From Hydrocurvibacter sp036169815 (lineage in GTDB: Bacteria; Campylobacterota; Campylobacteria; Campylobacterales; Sulfurimonadaceae), in contig JAVHOA010000089.1 of assembly GCA_036169815.1 (NCBI GenBank), forward strand, positions 1 through 34,351: a DNA stretch of 34,351 nt, given 5' to 3'. The number at the start of each line of letters is the position of its first letter. Within the stretch, counting starts at the first letter, position 1. The notes under the pieces were generated by a model. That model saw nothing but the letters and a program-made list of their open reading frames with translations. It searched no databases and had not been told where the DNA came from. Of the stretch, positions 24,709 through 32,011 are shown in pieces. The position numbers and the translations under genes were made by a program.

Positions 24709-25443
24709 GTGGCAGTTAAATCTATTTTTTACAATAGACACACTTTTGATATCAGCTATGAGATACTTAATCCGCAAGCAAAAATTGATATTATCATTTT
24801 GCATGGATGGGGTTCGAATAAAAACTTGATGAAACAGAGCTTTTCACCCTACATGGAGATGTTTCGTCATATTTACATCGATCTTCCAGGTTTTGGAAAC
24901 TCCTCATGTAGCACAACACTCACTACGGCGGATTATGCACGTTTGGTTGAGTTGTTGATGGTGCATATCAATGCAAAAAAAGATATTATCGTAGGACACT
25001 CTTTTGGTGGAAAAGTGGCACTTTTGCTCCAACCCGATATCCTTGTACTGCTCTCAAGTGCAGGGATTTATGTAGAAAAATCATTAAAAATAAAAGCAAA
25101 AATCGCTCTTTTTAAGATGCTAAAAATCTTTGGATTGACACAGTTTAGAAAGTTCTTTGTGGCTGAGGATGCAAAGACACTCAACACTTACATGTACGAG
25201 ACTTTTAAAGGTGTTATCAATGAAGATTTTTCACAACAGTTTCGTGATTTTAAAGCCAAAGCACTTATCTGTTGGGGTCAAGATGACACAGCAACGCCTC
25301 TTTTTTGCGGTGAAAAAATTCATAGCTTGATACAAGATTCTCGCTTTGTTGTGTATGAAGGCGATCACTACTTCTTTATGAAACATGCAAAAAACATTGC
25401 GACATTGATTGAAGAAACATTTTTGAAAAAATTGGAGCATTAA
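24709..25443 (+). CDS. alpha/beta-fold hydrolase
   Basis: A 244-residue alpha/beta hydrolase. Oxyanion-region HGWGSN lies at 32-37, the nucleophile elbow GHSFGG puts Ser98 in place, and the acid Asp193 (WGQDDTATP) and His220 (EGDHYF) complete the triad. There is no signal peptide. The substrate is unknown. In C. jejuni I recall an equivalent hydrolase in the same place between ddl and murF, so a supporting role in cell-wall metabolism is possible but only inferred from position. The start is GTG immediately after the ddl stop, without a strong ribosome site, which implies translational coupling; murF starts 1 bp after its stop. Confidence 0.85.
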   Translation: MAVKSIFYNRHTFDISYEILNPQAKIDIIILHGWGSNKNLMKQSFSPYMEMFRHIYIDLPGFGNSSCSTTLTTADYARLVELLMVHINAKKDIIVGHSFGGKVALLLQPDILVLLSSAGIYVEKSLKIKAKIALFKMLKIFGLTQFRKFFVAEDAKTLNTYMYETFKGVINEDFSQQFRDFKAKALICWGQDDTATPLFCGEKIHSLIQDSRFVVYEGDHYFFMKHAKNIATLIEETFLKKLEH

Positions 25444-25444
25444 T

Positions 25445-26908
25445 TTGGATATGGTAGCCCTCTCTCTTTTTGGTACAAACACTCTTTTTGTTGTAACGCT
25501 TGGATGGTATCTTATTACCAACCTCCAATGGTACGACTATAAAATCCAACGCGTCGTGCTCAACCATCATAAACAGTGGTGGCATATTGTTTATTTCCTC
25601 ATTCCTTTTATGGCTTACTATGTTTTGGGGCAATATTTTGTGCCATTTTTTTATGCCGTGGTTTTACCAGCGATTGTTTTTTGGCATATTCGTCTTGATA
25701 AAAAACTTGTTGTTACATGGAGAGTGAAACGCTTTTTGATACTTTTGATTGGTGTCACTCTTTTGGGAAATATACTTTGTTTTATGAAACAAGGATGTGA
25801 GACTTACGGAGTATTTTTACCGCTTGTTATAGCATATTTAGGTTCGAGTTTGATAGAAAAATTTCTTTTTACTCTCTATAAAAAAGAGGCAAAAAAAAGA
25901 TTGCAATCCATTGAAAATCTCCAGATTGTGTGTATTACAGGGAGTTACGGAAAGACAAGTATTAAAAATTTTGTGGCGAGTATATTAGCGGCAAAATACA
26001 AAGTCTATGCAACCCCAAGAAGTGTCAATACTATCGGTGGAATCGTGCGTGATGTCAATGAATCACTTCCACTTGATACGCAAGTGTATGTGTGTGAAGC
26101 GGGTGCAAGAGAGATGGATGATATCCGCGTGATTGCCGAGTTTTTGGAACCACAAAGTGTGATTGTGGGAAAAGTGGGACTTCAACACTTGGAATATTTT
26201 AAAAATTTACAAAATATCATCGCTACAAAACTCCAAATCATGAAATCGCCTCGTTTGCAAAAGGCGTTTATCCACACTTCTGTGACAGATGAAGTGCATG
26301 AAAAAGTAAGCTTTTTTGGCAATACTATTTCAGATATAGAAGCAAACCTGCAAGGCACTTCATTTACGCTACACCCACAAGAAGCCTTACATGTAAGCCA
26401 AAATGAGAGCCTAAAACTTCATACTGTCATACTTGGTTCATTTCAGACTATGAATATTGAAGCGGCTGTTTTGGTGGCAAAACATTTAAGGCTTAGTGAT
26501 GAAGAGATCACAAAAGCGGTTGCAAAACTCAAACCCGTAGAACACCGCTTAGAGCGCATTGATGCGGGCGGAAAAATCATCTTAGATGATGGATATAACG
26601 GTAATATCGATGGGATGCTTGAGGGCGTACGCTTATGTTCGCTTCATAATGGCAGAAAAGTGATAGTGACTCCTGGCTTGGTTGAGAGTACCGATGCGCT
26701 CAATCTTGAACTTATCGATGCAATCAACAAAGTGTTTGATATTGCAATTGTCACAAGTGCGCTTAATTCAGAACTTTTTGAAAAACATCTCACAGTGGCA
26801 AATACGATTATCTTAAAAGATAAAACAAAACTCACAGAGGTTTTAGGTGCACAAACAAGAGCAGGAGACATCATCCTTTTTGCTAATGATGCGCCAAATT
26901 TCATCTAA
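25445..26908 (+). CDS. murF: UDP-N-acetylmuramoyl-tripeptide-D-alanyl-D-alanine ligase with membrane-spanning N-terminus
   Basis: MurF adds D-Ala-D-Ala to the UDP-MurNAc-tripeptide. The ATP-binding Mur ligase core is clear: P-loop TGSYGKTS (165-172), then NTIGG, EAGARE, VGLQHLEYF, and the C-terminal domain with HRLERI and DDGYNGN. The N-terminus is unusual. Instead of the soluble uridine-binding domain, residues 1-145 hold about five hydrophobic helices (near 5-25, 46-62, 64-82, 97-113, 122-143). I believe a similar layout occurs in other Campylobacterota. The start is TTG at 25445, 7 bp after GGAG (25434-25437); the nearby ATG at 25451 is too far from it. It is the last gene of the cell-wall run. 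Confidence 0.93.
   Translation: MDMVALSLFGTNTLFVVTLGWYLITNLQWYDYKIQRVVLNHHKQWWHIVYFLIPFMAYYVLGQYFVPFFYAVVLPAIVFWHIRLDKKLVVTWRVKRFLILLIGVTLLGNILCFMKQGCETYGVFLPLVIAYLGSSLIEKFLFTLYKKEAKKRLQSIENLQIVCITGSYGKTSIKNFVASILAAKYKVYATPRSVNTIGGIVRDVNESLPLDTQVYVCEAGAREMDDIRVIAEFLEPQSVIVGKVGLQHLEYFKNLQNIIATKLQIMKSPRLQKAFIHTSVTDEVHEKVSFFGNTISDIEANLQGTSFTLHPQEALHVSQNESLKLHTVILGSFQTMNIEAAVLVAKHLRLSDEEITKAVAKLKPVEHRLERIDAGGKIILDDGYNGNIDGMLEGVRLCSLHNGRKVIVTPGLVESTDALNLELIDAINKVFDIAIVTSALNSELFEKHLTVANTIILKDKTKLTEVLGAQTRAGDIILFANDAPNFI
26387..26396. repeat. TTACATGTAA palindrome in murF
   Basis: Exact copy within CTTACATGTAAG (26386-26397), read as Leu-His-Val-Ser. Confidence 0.8.
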
Positions 26909-26939
26909 AAAAAATGCTTAAAAAAGAGAGGGAGTAAGT

Positions 26940-27437
26940 ATGCAAGCTATTTTATATGCACCGTGGAGAGATGAATATGTCGCTGGTCAAAAAATAGATG
27001 GCTGTGTTTTTTGTCATATTAGTTCGCATGGCGATGATGATGCATCCTTACATGTACTCTATCGTGATGAACACTGTTTTATGGTGATGAATAAATACCC
27101 ATACACGCCAGGACATTTTATGATTATCCCGCATCTCCATACTGACAAACTCGAAGCACTTTCGAGTGAAACATGGTTGCACATGAGTGATTTGGCTCAA
27201 AAATCGGTTCGACTTTTAAAAGAGGGCTTTGGTGCGCATGGAGTCAATATCGGGATGAATTTGGGTGAGAGTGCTGGAGCAGGGATTGCTGAGCATATCC
27301 ACTTGCATATAGTTCCAAGATGGCAAAGAGATACAAATTTCATCACATCTATTGGAAATACACGCGTCTATTCAACAGATTTTGAGAAGATTTATAAACG
27401 TATTCAAGCCTTGCTACCACAATATCTTGAGCAGTAA
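26940..27437 (+). CDS. HIT domain protein (Ap4A hydrolase/phosphorylase-like)
   Basis: A 165-residue histidine-triad nucleotide-binding protein. The triad HIHLH (His119, His121, His123) followed by IVPRW provides the nucleophilic His121. An N-terminal Cys22-x-x-Cys25 probably binds zinc together with His residues further on, as in the longer HIT proteins that cleave diadenosine tetraphosphate. The conserved MNKYPYTPGH block supports the Ap4A branch over the short Hint type. GAGGGAG precedes the ATG. It lies 31 bp after murF and may share its transcript. Confidence 0.92.
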   Translation: MQAILYAPWRDEYVAGQKIDGCVFCHISSHGDDDASLHVLYRDEHCFMVMNKYPYTPGHFMIIPHLHTDKLEALSSETWLHMSDLAQKSVRLLKEGFGAHGVNIGMNLGESAGAGIAEHIHLHIVPRWQRDTNFITSIGNTRVYSTDFEKIYKRIQALLPQYLEQ

Positions 27438-27494
27438 AACTTTCTTTTATACATTTGAGAGTAGAATTCTCACAATTTATTTATAGGGTAATAT

Positions 27495-28817
27495 TTGCAT
27501 AGTTCAGAAATCCGTGTTATTGTGTATAGTTTTCTTGGATTGATTTTTTTTGGCACATTCCTTTTACTGCTCCCTTACGCGCACAATGGTCATTTAAGCC
27601 TCATAGACGCACTTTTTACCTCTACATCTGCTGTTTGTGTTACTGGTCTTATCGTCAAAGATACGCCTGTAGATTTTACTGTTTTTGGACAAACTGTGAT
27701 TCTATTTTTGATTCAAATAGGCGGTTTGGGCTATATGACGGCTGTCACATTTTTAGCTGTGATGAGACGTCAAAAAATCGGTCATCGTGATCGACTTATT
27801 TTAAAAGAATCACTCAATTATCCAGGGATGGATGGTTTAGTGAGATTTTTAAAAGTTGTTTTTACCTCGATTCTCATTATCGAAGTTGCCGGTGCACTGC
27901 TACTGGCTTTAAGATTTTCTGCTGATATGTCATTTTTACGGGCAGTTTGGTTTGGAGTTTTTCATTCCATCTCAGCATTTAACAATGCAGGTTTCTCCCT
28001 TTTTAGCGATAATTTAATGCGGTACAAGACAGACTTCATTATCAATTTTACTATTCCTTGGCTGATTATTTTAGGTGGAATCGGGTACATGGTTATTGCA
28101 GAATTGTTTTATTTTAGAAAAGAGAAAATCTTGCGTCTTTCGACCAATACAAAAATTATTCTTTCTATGACACTTTTTTTAATTGTTTTGGGAATGGCAC
28201 TGCTTCTCTCTTTAGAGTGGAATAGTGCTTTTAAAGCGCTTTCATGGGAAGACAAAATAGCAGCAGCTTGGTTTACCTCAGTCAATTATAGGACAGCAGG
28301 ATTTAATACTATTGATATGTCCACGCTCACGAGTTCAGATATGTTTTTCTCTACCTTTTTTATGATGATTGGTGGGGCTCCAGGAGGAACTGCTGGGGGT
28401 ATGAAAGTGACCGTTGTTGCTTTAGCATTTATTGGTGTTTGGTACACCCTTCGAGGTGATACGCGTGCGCATATTTTTCGCCGCTCTATTTCAAATTATC
28501 AGATTAATAAGGCGTATGCGATTATTTTTGTTGCTTCTATTTATGTTGTTACTTCAACAGTGCTTTTGAGTGAATTTGAAAGACAGCCATTTTTACCAAC
28601 ACTTTTTGAAGCATGTTCTGCTTTTGGTACCGTTGGACTTTCAACAGGCAATGGCGGCGTGTTAAGTTTTAGTGCACTTTTTGGAGTTTGGGGAAAGATT
28701 AATATTATTCTTTTGATGTTTATGGGACGTGTTGGGGTGTTTGCATTTACAGTTATTATCATAGGCAAAGCGGTTCAAAGCCGTGTTAAATATCCAGAAG
28801 CAAAGGTTGTATTGTGA
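27495..28817 (+). CDS. ktrB: potassium uptake channel subunit KtrB (TrkH family)
   Basis: Membrane subunit of a Ktr/Trk potassium uptake system, 440 residues. The four pore loops of the TrkH/KtrB fold are visible, each with its filter glycine: STSAVCVTG (Gly51), SAFNNAGF, NYRTAGF and SAFGTVGL. The glycine-rich segment GGAPGGTAGGMK that interrupts a helix and gates the pore is also present. The short N-terminus and total length fit KtrB more than the larger proteobacterial TrkH. The start is TTG behind a weak AGGGTA; the next ATG lies deep inside the protein, so TTG is required. The stop overlaps the GTG of the RCK partner by 4 bases. Confidence 0.93.
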   Translation: MHSSEIRVIVYSFLGLIFFGTFLLLLPYAHNGHLSLIDALFTSTSAVCVTGLIVKDTPVDFTVFGQTVILFLIQIGGLGYMTAVTFLAVMRRQKIGHRDRLILKESLNYPGMDGLVRFLKVVFTSILIIEVAGALLLALRFSADMSFLRAVWFGVFHSISAFNNAGFSLFSDNLMRYKTDFIINFTIPWLIILGGIGYMVIAELFYFRKEKILRLSTNTKIILSMTLFLIVLGMALLLSLEWNSAFKALSWEDKIAAAWFTSVNYRTAGFNTIDMSTLTSSDMFFSTFFMMIGGAPGGTAGGMKVTVVALAFIGVWYTLRGDTRAHIFRRSISNYQINKAYAIIFVASIYVVTSTVLLSEFERQPFLPTLFEACSAFGTVGLSTGNGGVLSFSALFGVWGKINIILLMFMGRVGVFAFTVIIIGKAVQSRVKYPEAKVVL

Positions 28818-29464
28818 AAAATTATGCAGTAATCGGTATGGGAAAATTTGGTTTTAATGTTGCAAAAGGTCTTGCACAACAGGGCGTCAGTGTTATTGGT
28901 ATAGATCAAGATGAAGAGCAGATTAATGAGATTAACGAGTATATCCAAGATGCGGTTGTACTTGATTCTACAGATATTAAAGCACTTCGAGAAGCAGGTA
29001 TTGGTGGTGTTGATGTTGCTGTTGTGAGTATTGGCGAACATATTGAAGCGAGTATTTTAACAGTGATGGCGCTCAAAGAGCTAGGCATTCAAACGATTAT
29101 TGCTAAAGCAATCACGGCGGTTCATGGGAAGATTTTGGCACAACTTGGCGCAACAAAAGTTATTTATCCTGAAATGGAATCAGCAAAAAAACTTGTAAAA
29201 AATATGGTTGAAAATATTAACTATGAAACAATAGATCTCTCTATTACGATGAAGATTGCAAAACTCAAAGTTCCTGATTTTTGGGTTGGAGTCTCTATCT
29301 TATCCTCTGTTTTTGAAAATAATCACGACTTAAAGCCTATTGCATATAAGCATCAAGGAAGCTGGCATACTTCATTTGAAAATAATAATCTTTTAGAAAA
29401 AGGGGATATCATAGTCGTTTTAGGAGATAGTACACATATTGACGCTCTGAGTAAAAAGATTTAA
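28814..29464 (+). CDS. ktrA: potassium uptake regulatory subunit KtrA (RCK domain)
   Basis: A 216-residue cytoplasmic RCK protein that forms a ring under KtrB and gates it in response to nucleotides. The N-terminal Rossmann fold has Gly8-x-Gly10-x-x-Gly13 (GMGKFG) and the acidic Asp31 at the end of strand 2, which would contact the ribose of ATP/ADP or NAD(H). A TrkA_C domain follows (about 135-216). There is one RCK unit only, as in KtrA, while proteobacterial TrkA has two. The GTG start overlaps the ktrB stop. Transcription probably ends at the strong hairpin at 29485-29509. Confidence 0.93.
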   Translation: MKNYAVIGMGKFGFNVAKGLAQQGVSVIGIDQDEEQINEINEYIQDAVVLDSTDIKALREAGIGGVDVAVVSIGEHIEASILTVMALKELGIQTIIAKAITAVHGKILAQLGATKVIYPEMESAKKLVKNMVENINYETIDLSITMKIAKLKVPDFWVGVSILSSVFENNHDLKPIAYKHQGSWHTSFENNNLLEKGDIIVVLGDSTHIDALSKKI

Positions 29465-29484
29465 CGTCTCAAGAAAGCAAGAGG

Positions 29485-29509
29485 AAAAAAGCGCTTAGTG
29501 CGCTTTTTT
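29485..29509. terminator. bidirectional intrinsic terminator between ktrA and the small-protein operon
   Basis: A perfect 10-bp stem: AAAAAAGCGC (29485-29494) with GCGCTTTTTT (29500-29509) around a 5-nt loop. It has a T-run downstream on either strand and so can end both convergent transcripts. On the minus strand it includes the last codons and the stop codon of the 65-residue ORF. Confidence 0.9.
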
Positions 29510-29692
29510 AGAGTGAATAGCGTTGAGCTCTAGTTTGACCCCAGCGTAAATGAAAAATCCAAAAGAGATGGTTGCAAATACTACTTTTGTCCATTCCTCG
29601 CCAATCATGGCCCAAACTAATCCAAATATAAATACAACACTTGCTATGATAAACAAGTTTTTATCATTACTGTTGCTGTTGTGATGTTTCAT
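29495..29692 (-). CDS. small two-helix membrane protein of unknown function
   Basis: I do not recognise this 65-residue protein. A polar Asn/His/Ser/Lys-rich start (1-12) is followed by two hydrophobic helices (about 13-31 and 34-54) joined by a short GEEW turn and a Lys/His-rich tail. Both ends are probably cytoplasmic. The ATG has AAGGAA about 8 bp upstream. A 31-codon membrane-protein gene ends 10 bp before it, so the two form a small operon reading away from pstS. Its stop lies within the bidirectional terminator. A role beside either the Ktr potassium or the Pst phosphate system is conceivable from position only. Confidence 0.7.
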   Translation of the reverse strand: MKHHNSNSNDKNLFIIASVVFIFGLVWAMIGEEWTKVVFATISFGFFIYAGVKLELNAIHSKKAH

Positions 29693-29702
29693 CTTTTTTT
29701 CC

Positions 29703-29798
29703 TTATTTCGCTTTTTTTCTTGTGAGTATTATACCAACAATGGCTAATATCACCAAAAATAGCATCATATTTTCGCCAACTGTAGATGGATCTTGCAT
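29703..29798 (-). CDS. 31-residue single-helix membrane peptide
   Basis: A very short gene: ATG at 29798-29796 and TAA at 29705-29703. The peptide begins MQDPSTVGEN, has one hydrophobic helix (about 11-26, MMLFLVILAIVGIILT) and ends TRKKAK, a positive tail that places the C-terminus inside the cell. AAGGAA sits 5 bp before the ATG, and an extended -10 (TGGTATAGT) lies upstream at 29825-29833. Promoter, ribosome site, coding potential and the coupled downstream gene together support a real gene. Single-helix peptides of this kind (KdpF or CcoS, for example) often stabilise larger membrane complexes; no partner can be named here. Confidence 0.6.
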   Translation of the reverse strand: MQDPSTVGENMMLFLVILAIVGIILTRKKAK

Positions 29799-29824
29799 GG
29801 AAATTCCTTATTAGACTTCTTGCA

Positions 29825-29833
29825 ACTATACCA
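29825..29833 (-). promoter_or_regulatory. extended -10 promoter of the small-protein operon
   Basis: TGGTATAGT on the minus strand, with TG one base before the hexamer. It faces away from the pstS promoter, and the tandem repeat at 29844-29865 lies directly upstream of it. Confidence 0.45.
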
Positions 29834-29843
29834 TGAACTTTCT

Positions 29844-29865
29844 TTGTAATCAACTTGTAATCAAC
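29844..29865 (+). promoter_or_regulatory. putative Pho box (tandem 11-bp repeat) of pstS
   Basis: Two perfect copies of TTGTAATCAAC in tandem, that is TTGTAAT-CAAC-TTGTAAT-CAAC. Two 7-bp direct repeats with a 4-bp spacer are the architecture of the E. coli PhoB box, though the letters differ. The second 7-mer ends 10 bp before a -10-like TATTAT (29872-29877), so the box takes the place of the -35 element, as PhoB boxes do. The binding regulator is inferred; no PhoB/PhoR-type gene is in the window. Confidence 0.55.
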
Positions 29866-29871
29866 ACGCAT

Positions 29872-29877
29872 TATTAT
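29872..29877 (+). promoter_or_regulatory. -10 box of the pst operon
   Basis: TATTAT, 34 bp before the pstS ATG and 10 bp after the second 7-mer of the putative Pho box. Confidence 0.45.
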
Positions 29878-29910
29878 GCCGTTATCAAAATCAAAAAAAG
29901 GTAACAACAC

Positions 29911-30918
29911 ATGAAAAAAATAGCTCTTTTGGCTCCATTAGCGGCTTTAATGCTTACAACCACTTCAGTTTCTGCTGCAGATTTTAAAGGAAGCGGTGCT
30001 TCTTTTCCATATAGTGTTTACCAAGATTGGATTGGTGCTTACAACAAAGCAACAGGCGCAAAAGTTGATTACATCTCTAAAGGAAGTTCTGCTGGCATTA
30101 AAGATGTAAAAGCTGGTTTAGTTGATTTTGGCGGTACAGATGCTGCACTAAGTCCAAAAGAGTTAGCTGAATCAAAACTCTATCAGTTTCCAACAGTTGT
30201 TGGTGCAATTACTATGAGTTACAATATCCCATCAGTGAAAAGTTTAAAACTTAGCCGCGCTGCAATCGCTGGAATAGCACTTGGAAAAATTGCTTACTGG
30301 GATGATAAAGTGATTGTTTCTGCAAACAAAGGTGCAAAACTTCCACACGAAAAAATAACTTTTGTACACCGTGCGGATGGTTCGGGAACTACATTTAACT
30401 TTACTTATTACCTTAGCGTGATCTCTCCTGAATGGAAAACAGCTTTTGGTGTTCAAAAAGAGTTAAATTGGCCAGGTGACCACCATGTTGGCGGAAAAGG
30501 AAATACTGGTGTAGCTGCACAAATCAAACAAACTCCGTACTCTGTTGGTTATGTTGATTTCGCTGATGCAAAAGAAAACCATCTTGCAATGGCTACTTTA
30601 GAAAATAAAGCAGGTGAGTTTGTTGCACCAAGTTTAAAATCATTCCAAACAGCAGCAGCAAAAGCTGACCTTGATCCTAAAAAAGATTTCTTTGCAGCAA
30701 TCGCTGATCCAAATGGAAAAGGTGTTTACCCAATCGTAGCAGCAACATTTGTTTTAGTTCCTGCTCAAAAACAAGCTATGGACAAAAAAGTAACTGCATT
30801 TTATGATTGGTCATTTAAAAACGGAGATGCTCTTGCTACAAAACTTGGATTTGTTCCACTTCCAGATGCACTTATCAATAAGATTCACACATACTGGAGT
30901 GCTAAAGGTATTAAATAA
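29911..30918 (+). CDS. pstS: periplasmic phosphate-binding protein PstS
   Basis: Substrate-binding protein of the high-affinity phosphate ABC transporter. The 335-residue precursor has a clear signal peptide (1-22, cleavage after SVSA). Phosphate-contacting loops are GSGASFP (27-33), the SKGSSAG turn, FGGTDAAL and RADGSGTTF, all standard for PstS. There is no lipobox, so the protein is soluble in the periplasm. AAAGGT lies about 8 bp before the ATG. A perfect hairpin made of two TTACATGTAA copies follows the stop, which may give pstS mRNA a higher level than the downstream pstCAB. Phosphate limitation is the expected inducer. Confidence 0.96.
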   Translation: MKKIALLAPLAALMLTTTSVSAADFKGSGASFPYSVYQDWIGAYNKATGAKVDYISKGSSAGIKDVKAGLVDFGGTDAALSPKELAESKLYQFPTVVGAITMSYNIPSVKSLKLSRAAIAGIALGKIAYWDDKVIVSANKGAKLPHEKITFVHRADGSGTTFNFTYYLSVISPEWKTAFGVQKELNWPGDHHVGGKGNTGVAAQIKQTPYSVGYVDFADAKENHLAMATLENKAGEFVAPSLKSFQTAAAKADLDPKKDFFAAIADPNGKGVYPIVAATFVLVPAQKQAMDKKVTAFYDWSFKNGDALATKLGFVPLPDALINKIHTYWSAKGIK

Positions 30919-30924
30919 TACCTC

Positions 30925-30952
30925 TTACATGTAAGCCTTTGCTTACATGTAA
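30925..30952. repeat. hairpin from two inverted TTACATGTAA copies, between pstS and pstC
   Basis: TTACATGTAAGC (30925-30936), loop CTTT, GCTTACATGTAA (30941-30952): a perfect 12-bp inverted repeat starting 7 bp after the pstS stop. No T-tract follows directly, so partial termination or protection of the pstS 3' end is more likely than full termination. Each arm contains an exact palindrome copy (30925-30934 and 30943-30952). In the rest of the 130-bp gap I see only AT-rich DNA and no strong ribosome site. Confidence 0.8.
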
Positions 30953-31048
30953 CCACTCTGTAATAAAACTTTTTTAAAATTCCACTCTTAATATATTTTT
31001 AAAAGTGCATATTCTGCATTTTTTAAAATTTATGAAAATTGGTTACTG

Positions 31049-32011
31049 ATGGAAAAACTATTTAAAACCCTCTCTTTTATGAGTGCTACGCTTGTTTTAG
31101 TGCTTCTTGCTTCTATTTTTATTAGTTTATTCAACTCCGCAAAACCTGCAATTGATGAGTTTGGATTTGGATTTATTACCCAAAAAGAGTGGGGCAAAGA
31201 GGTTCCAATTGAAAATCCTGTGGCAACGGTTGTAGATACTCCTGAGCAAAAAAAAGTAGAAGCACAACCAAGTGAGGAAGATTCTCTTGAGTCATTGCTT
31301 GGCGGCGGTGAGGATGAAGTTCCTACAAGAACTATTTTTGGTGGGTTTGTACCTATCGTTGGAACTATTCTTTCAACATTGATTGCTATGGCATTTGCTT
31401 TACCAATTGCGATGGGAATTGCTGTATTTTTAGCGGAGATTGCTCCAAAAAATATCTCCTATGTAGTAGGGATTGCCATAGAACTCCTTGCCGCGGTTCC
31501 AAGTATTATCTTTGGTATGTGGGGACTTTTTTACTTTGCTCCACTTGTTCAAGATGTCGTCGGCGGCTATCAGGTTTCACTGCTTACGGCTGGTTTGGTT
31601 CTTGGAGTTATGATTCTTCCGTTTATGGCAGCCATTACGCGTGATAGTATGAAAACAACACCAGATGTTTTAAAAGAGTCAGCGTACGCTTTGGGTGCTA
31701 CAAAATTTGAGGTGATAAAAGATATTATTTTTCCATATTCAAAAGCGGGGATTATTGGCTCGATTATCTTAGCGCTTGGACGTGCACTTGGTGAAACGAT
31801 GGCGGTTGCATTTTTAATAGGATCTATCTTTTCTTTGCCAAATGCCATCAATGCTCCAACGACTTCTATTCCAGTTGCGATGGCAAATAGTTTTGGTGAA
31901 GCCTCAGGGATGACAACATCAGCACTTTTTTACCTAGCATTTTTACTCTTTATTATTAGCTTCTCTGTAATCTCTATTGCGAAGTTTTATTTCTTAAGAA
32001 AGGATAAATAA
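31049..32011 (+). CDS. pstC: phosphate ABC transporter permease PstC
   Basis: One of the two membrane channel subunits of the Pst transporter, 320 residues, with about six helices (first near 9-29, others from about 100 on). The cytoplasmic EAA-type loop that docks on PstB is visible as ESAYALGATKFEVIKD. The first periplasmic loop is odd: between WGKEVPIENP and the RTIFGGFVPIVGT region lies an acidic, low-complexity stretch of about 40 residues (53-93, rich in Glu, Pro, Ser, Gly) that short PstC homologues lack. The ribosome site before the ATG is weak. The stop overlaps pstA by one base. Confidence 0.94.
   Translation: MEKLFKTLSFMSATLVLVLLASIFISLFNSAKPAIDEFGFGFITQKEWGKEVPIENPVATVVDTPEQKKVEAQPSEEDSLESLLGGGEDEVPTRTIFGGFVPIVGTILSTLIAMAFALPIAMGIAVFLAEIAPKNISYVVGIAIELLAAVPSIIFGMWGLFYFAPLVQDVVGGYQVSLLTAGLVLGVMILPFMAAITRDSMKTTPDVLKESAYALGATKFEVIKDIIFPYSKAGIIGSIILALGRALGETMAVAFLIGSIFSLPNAINAPTTSIPVAMANSFGEASGMTTSALFYLAFLLFIISFSVISIAKFYFLRKDK

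Noticed and set aside
27461..27477. TGAGA ... TCTCA between the HIT gene and ktrB as a terminator
   Set aside because: It is a five-bp stem with no T-tract; too weak to list.
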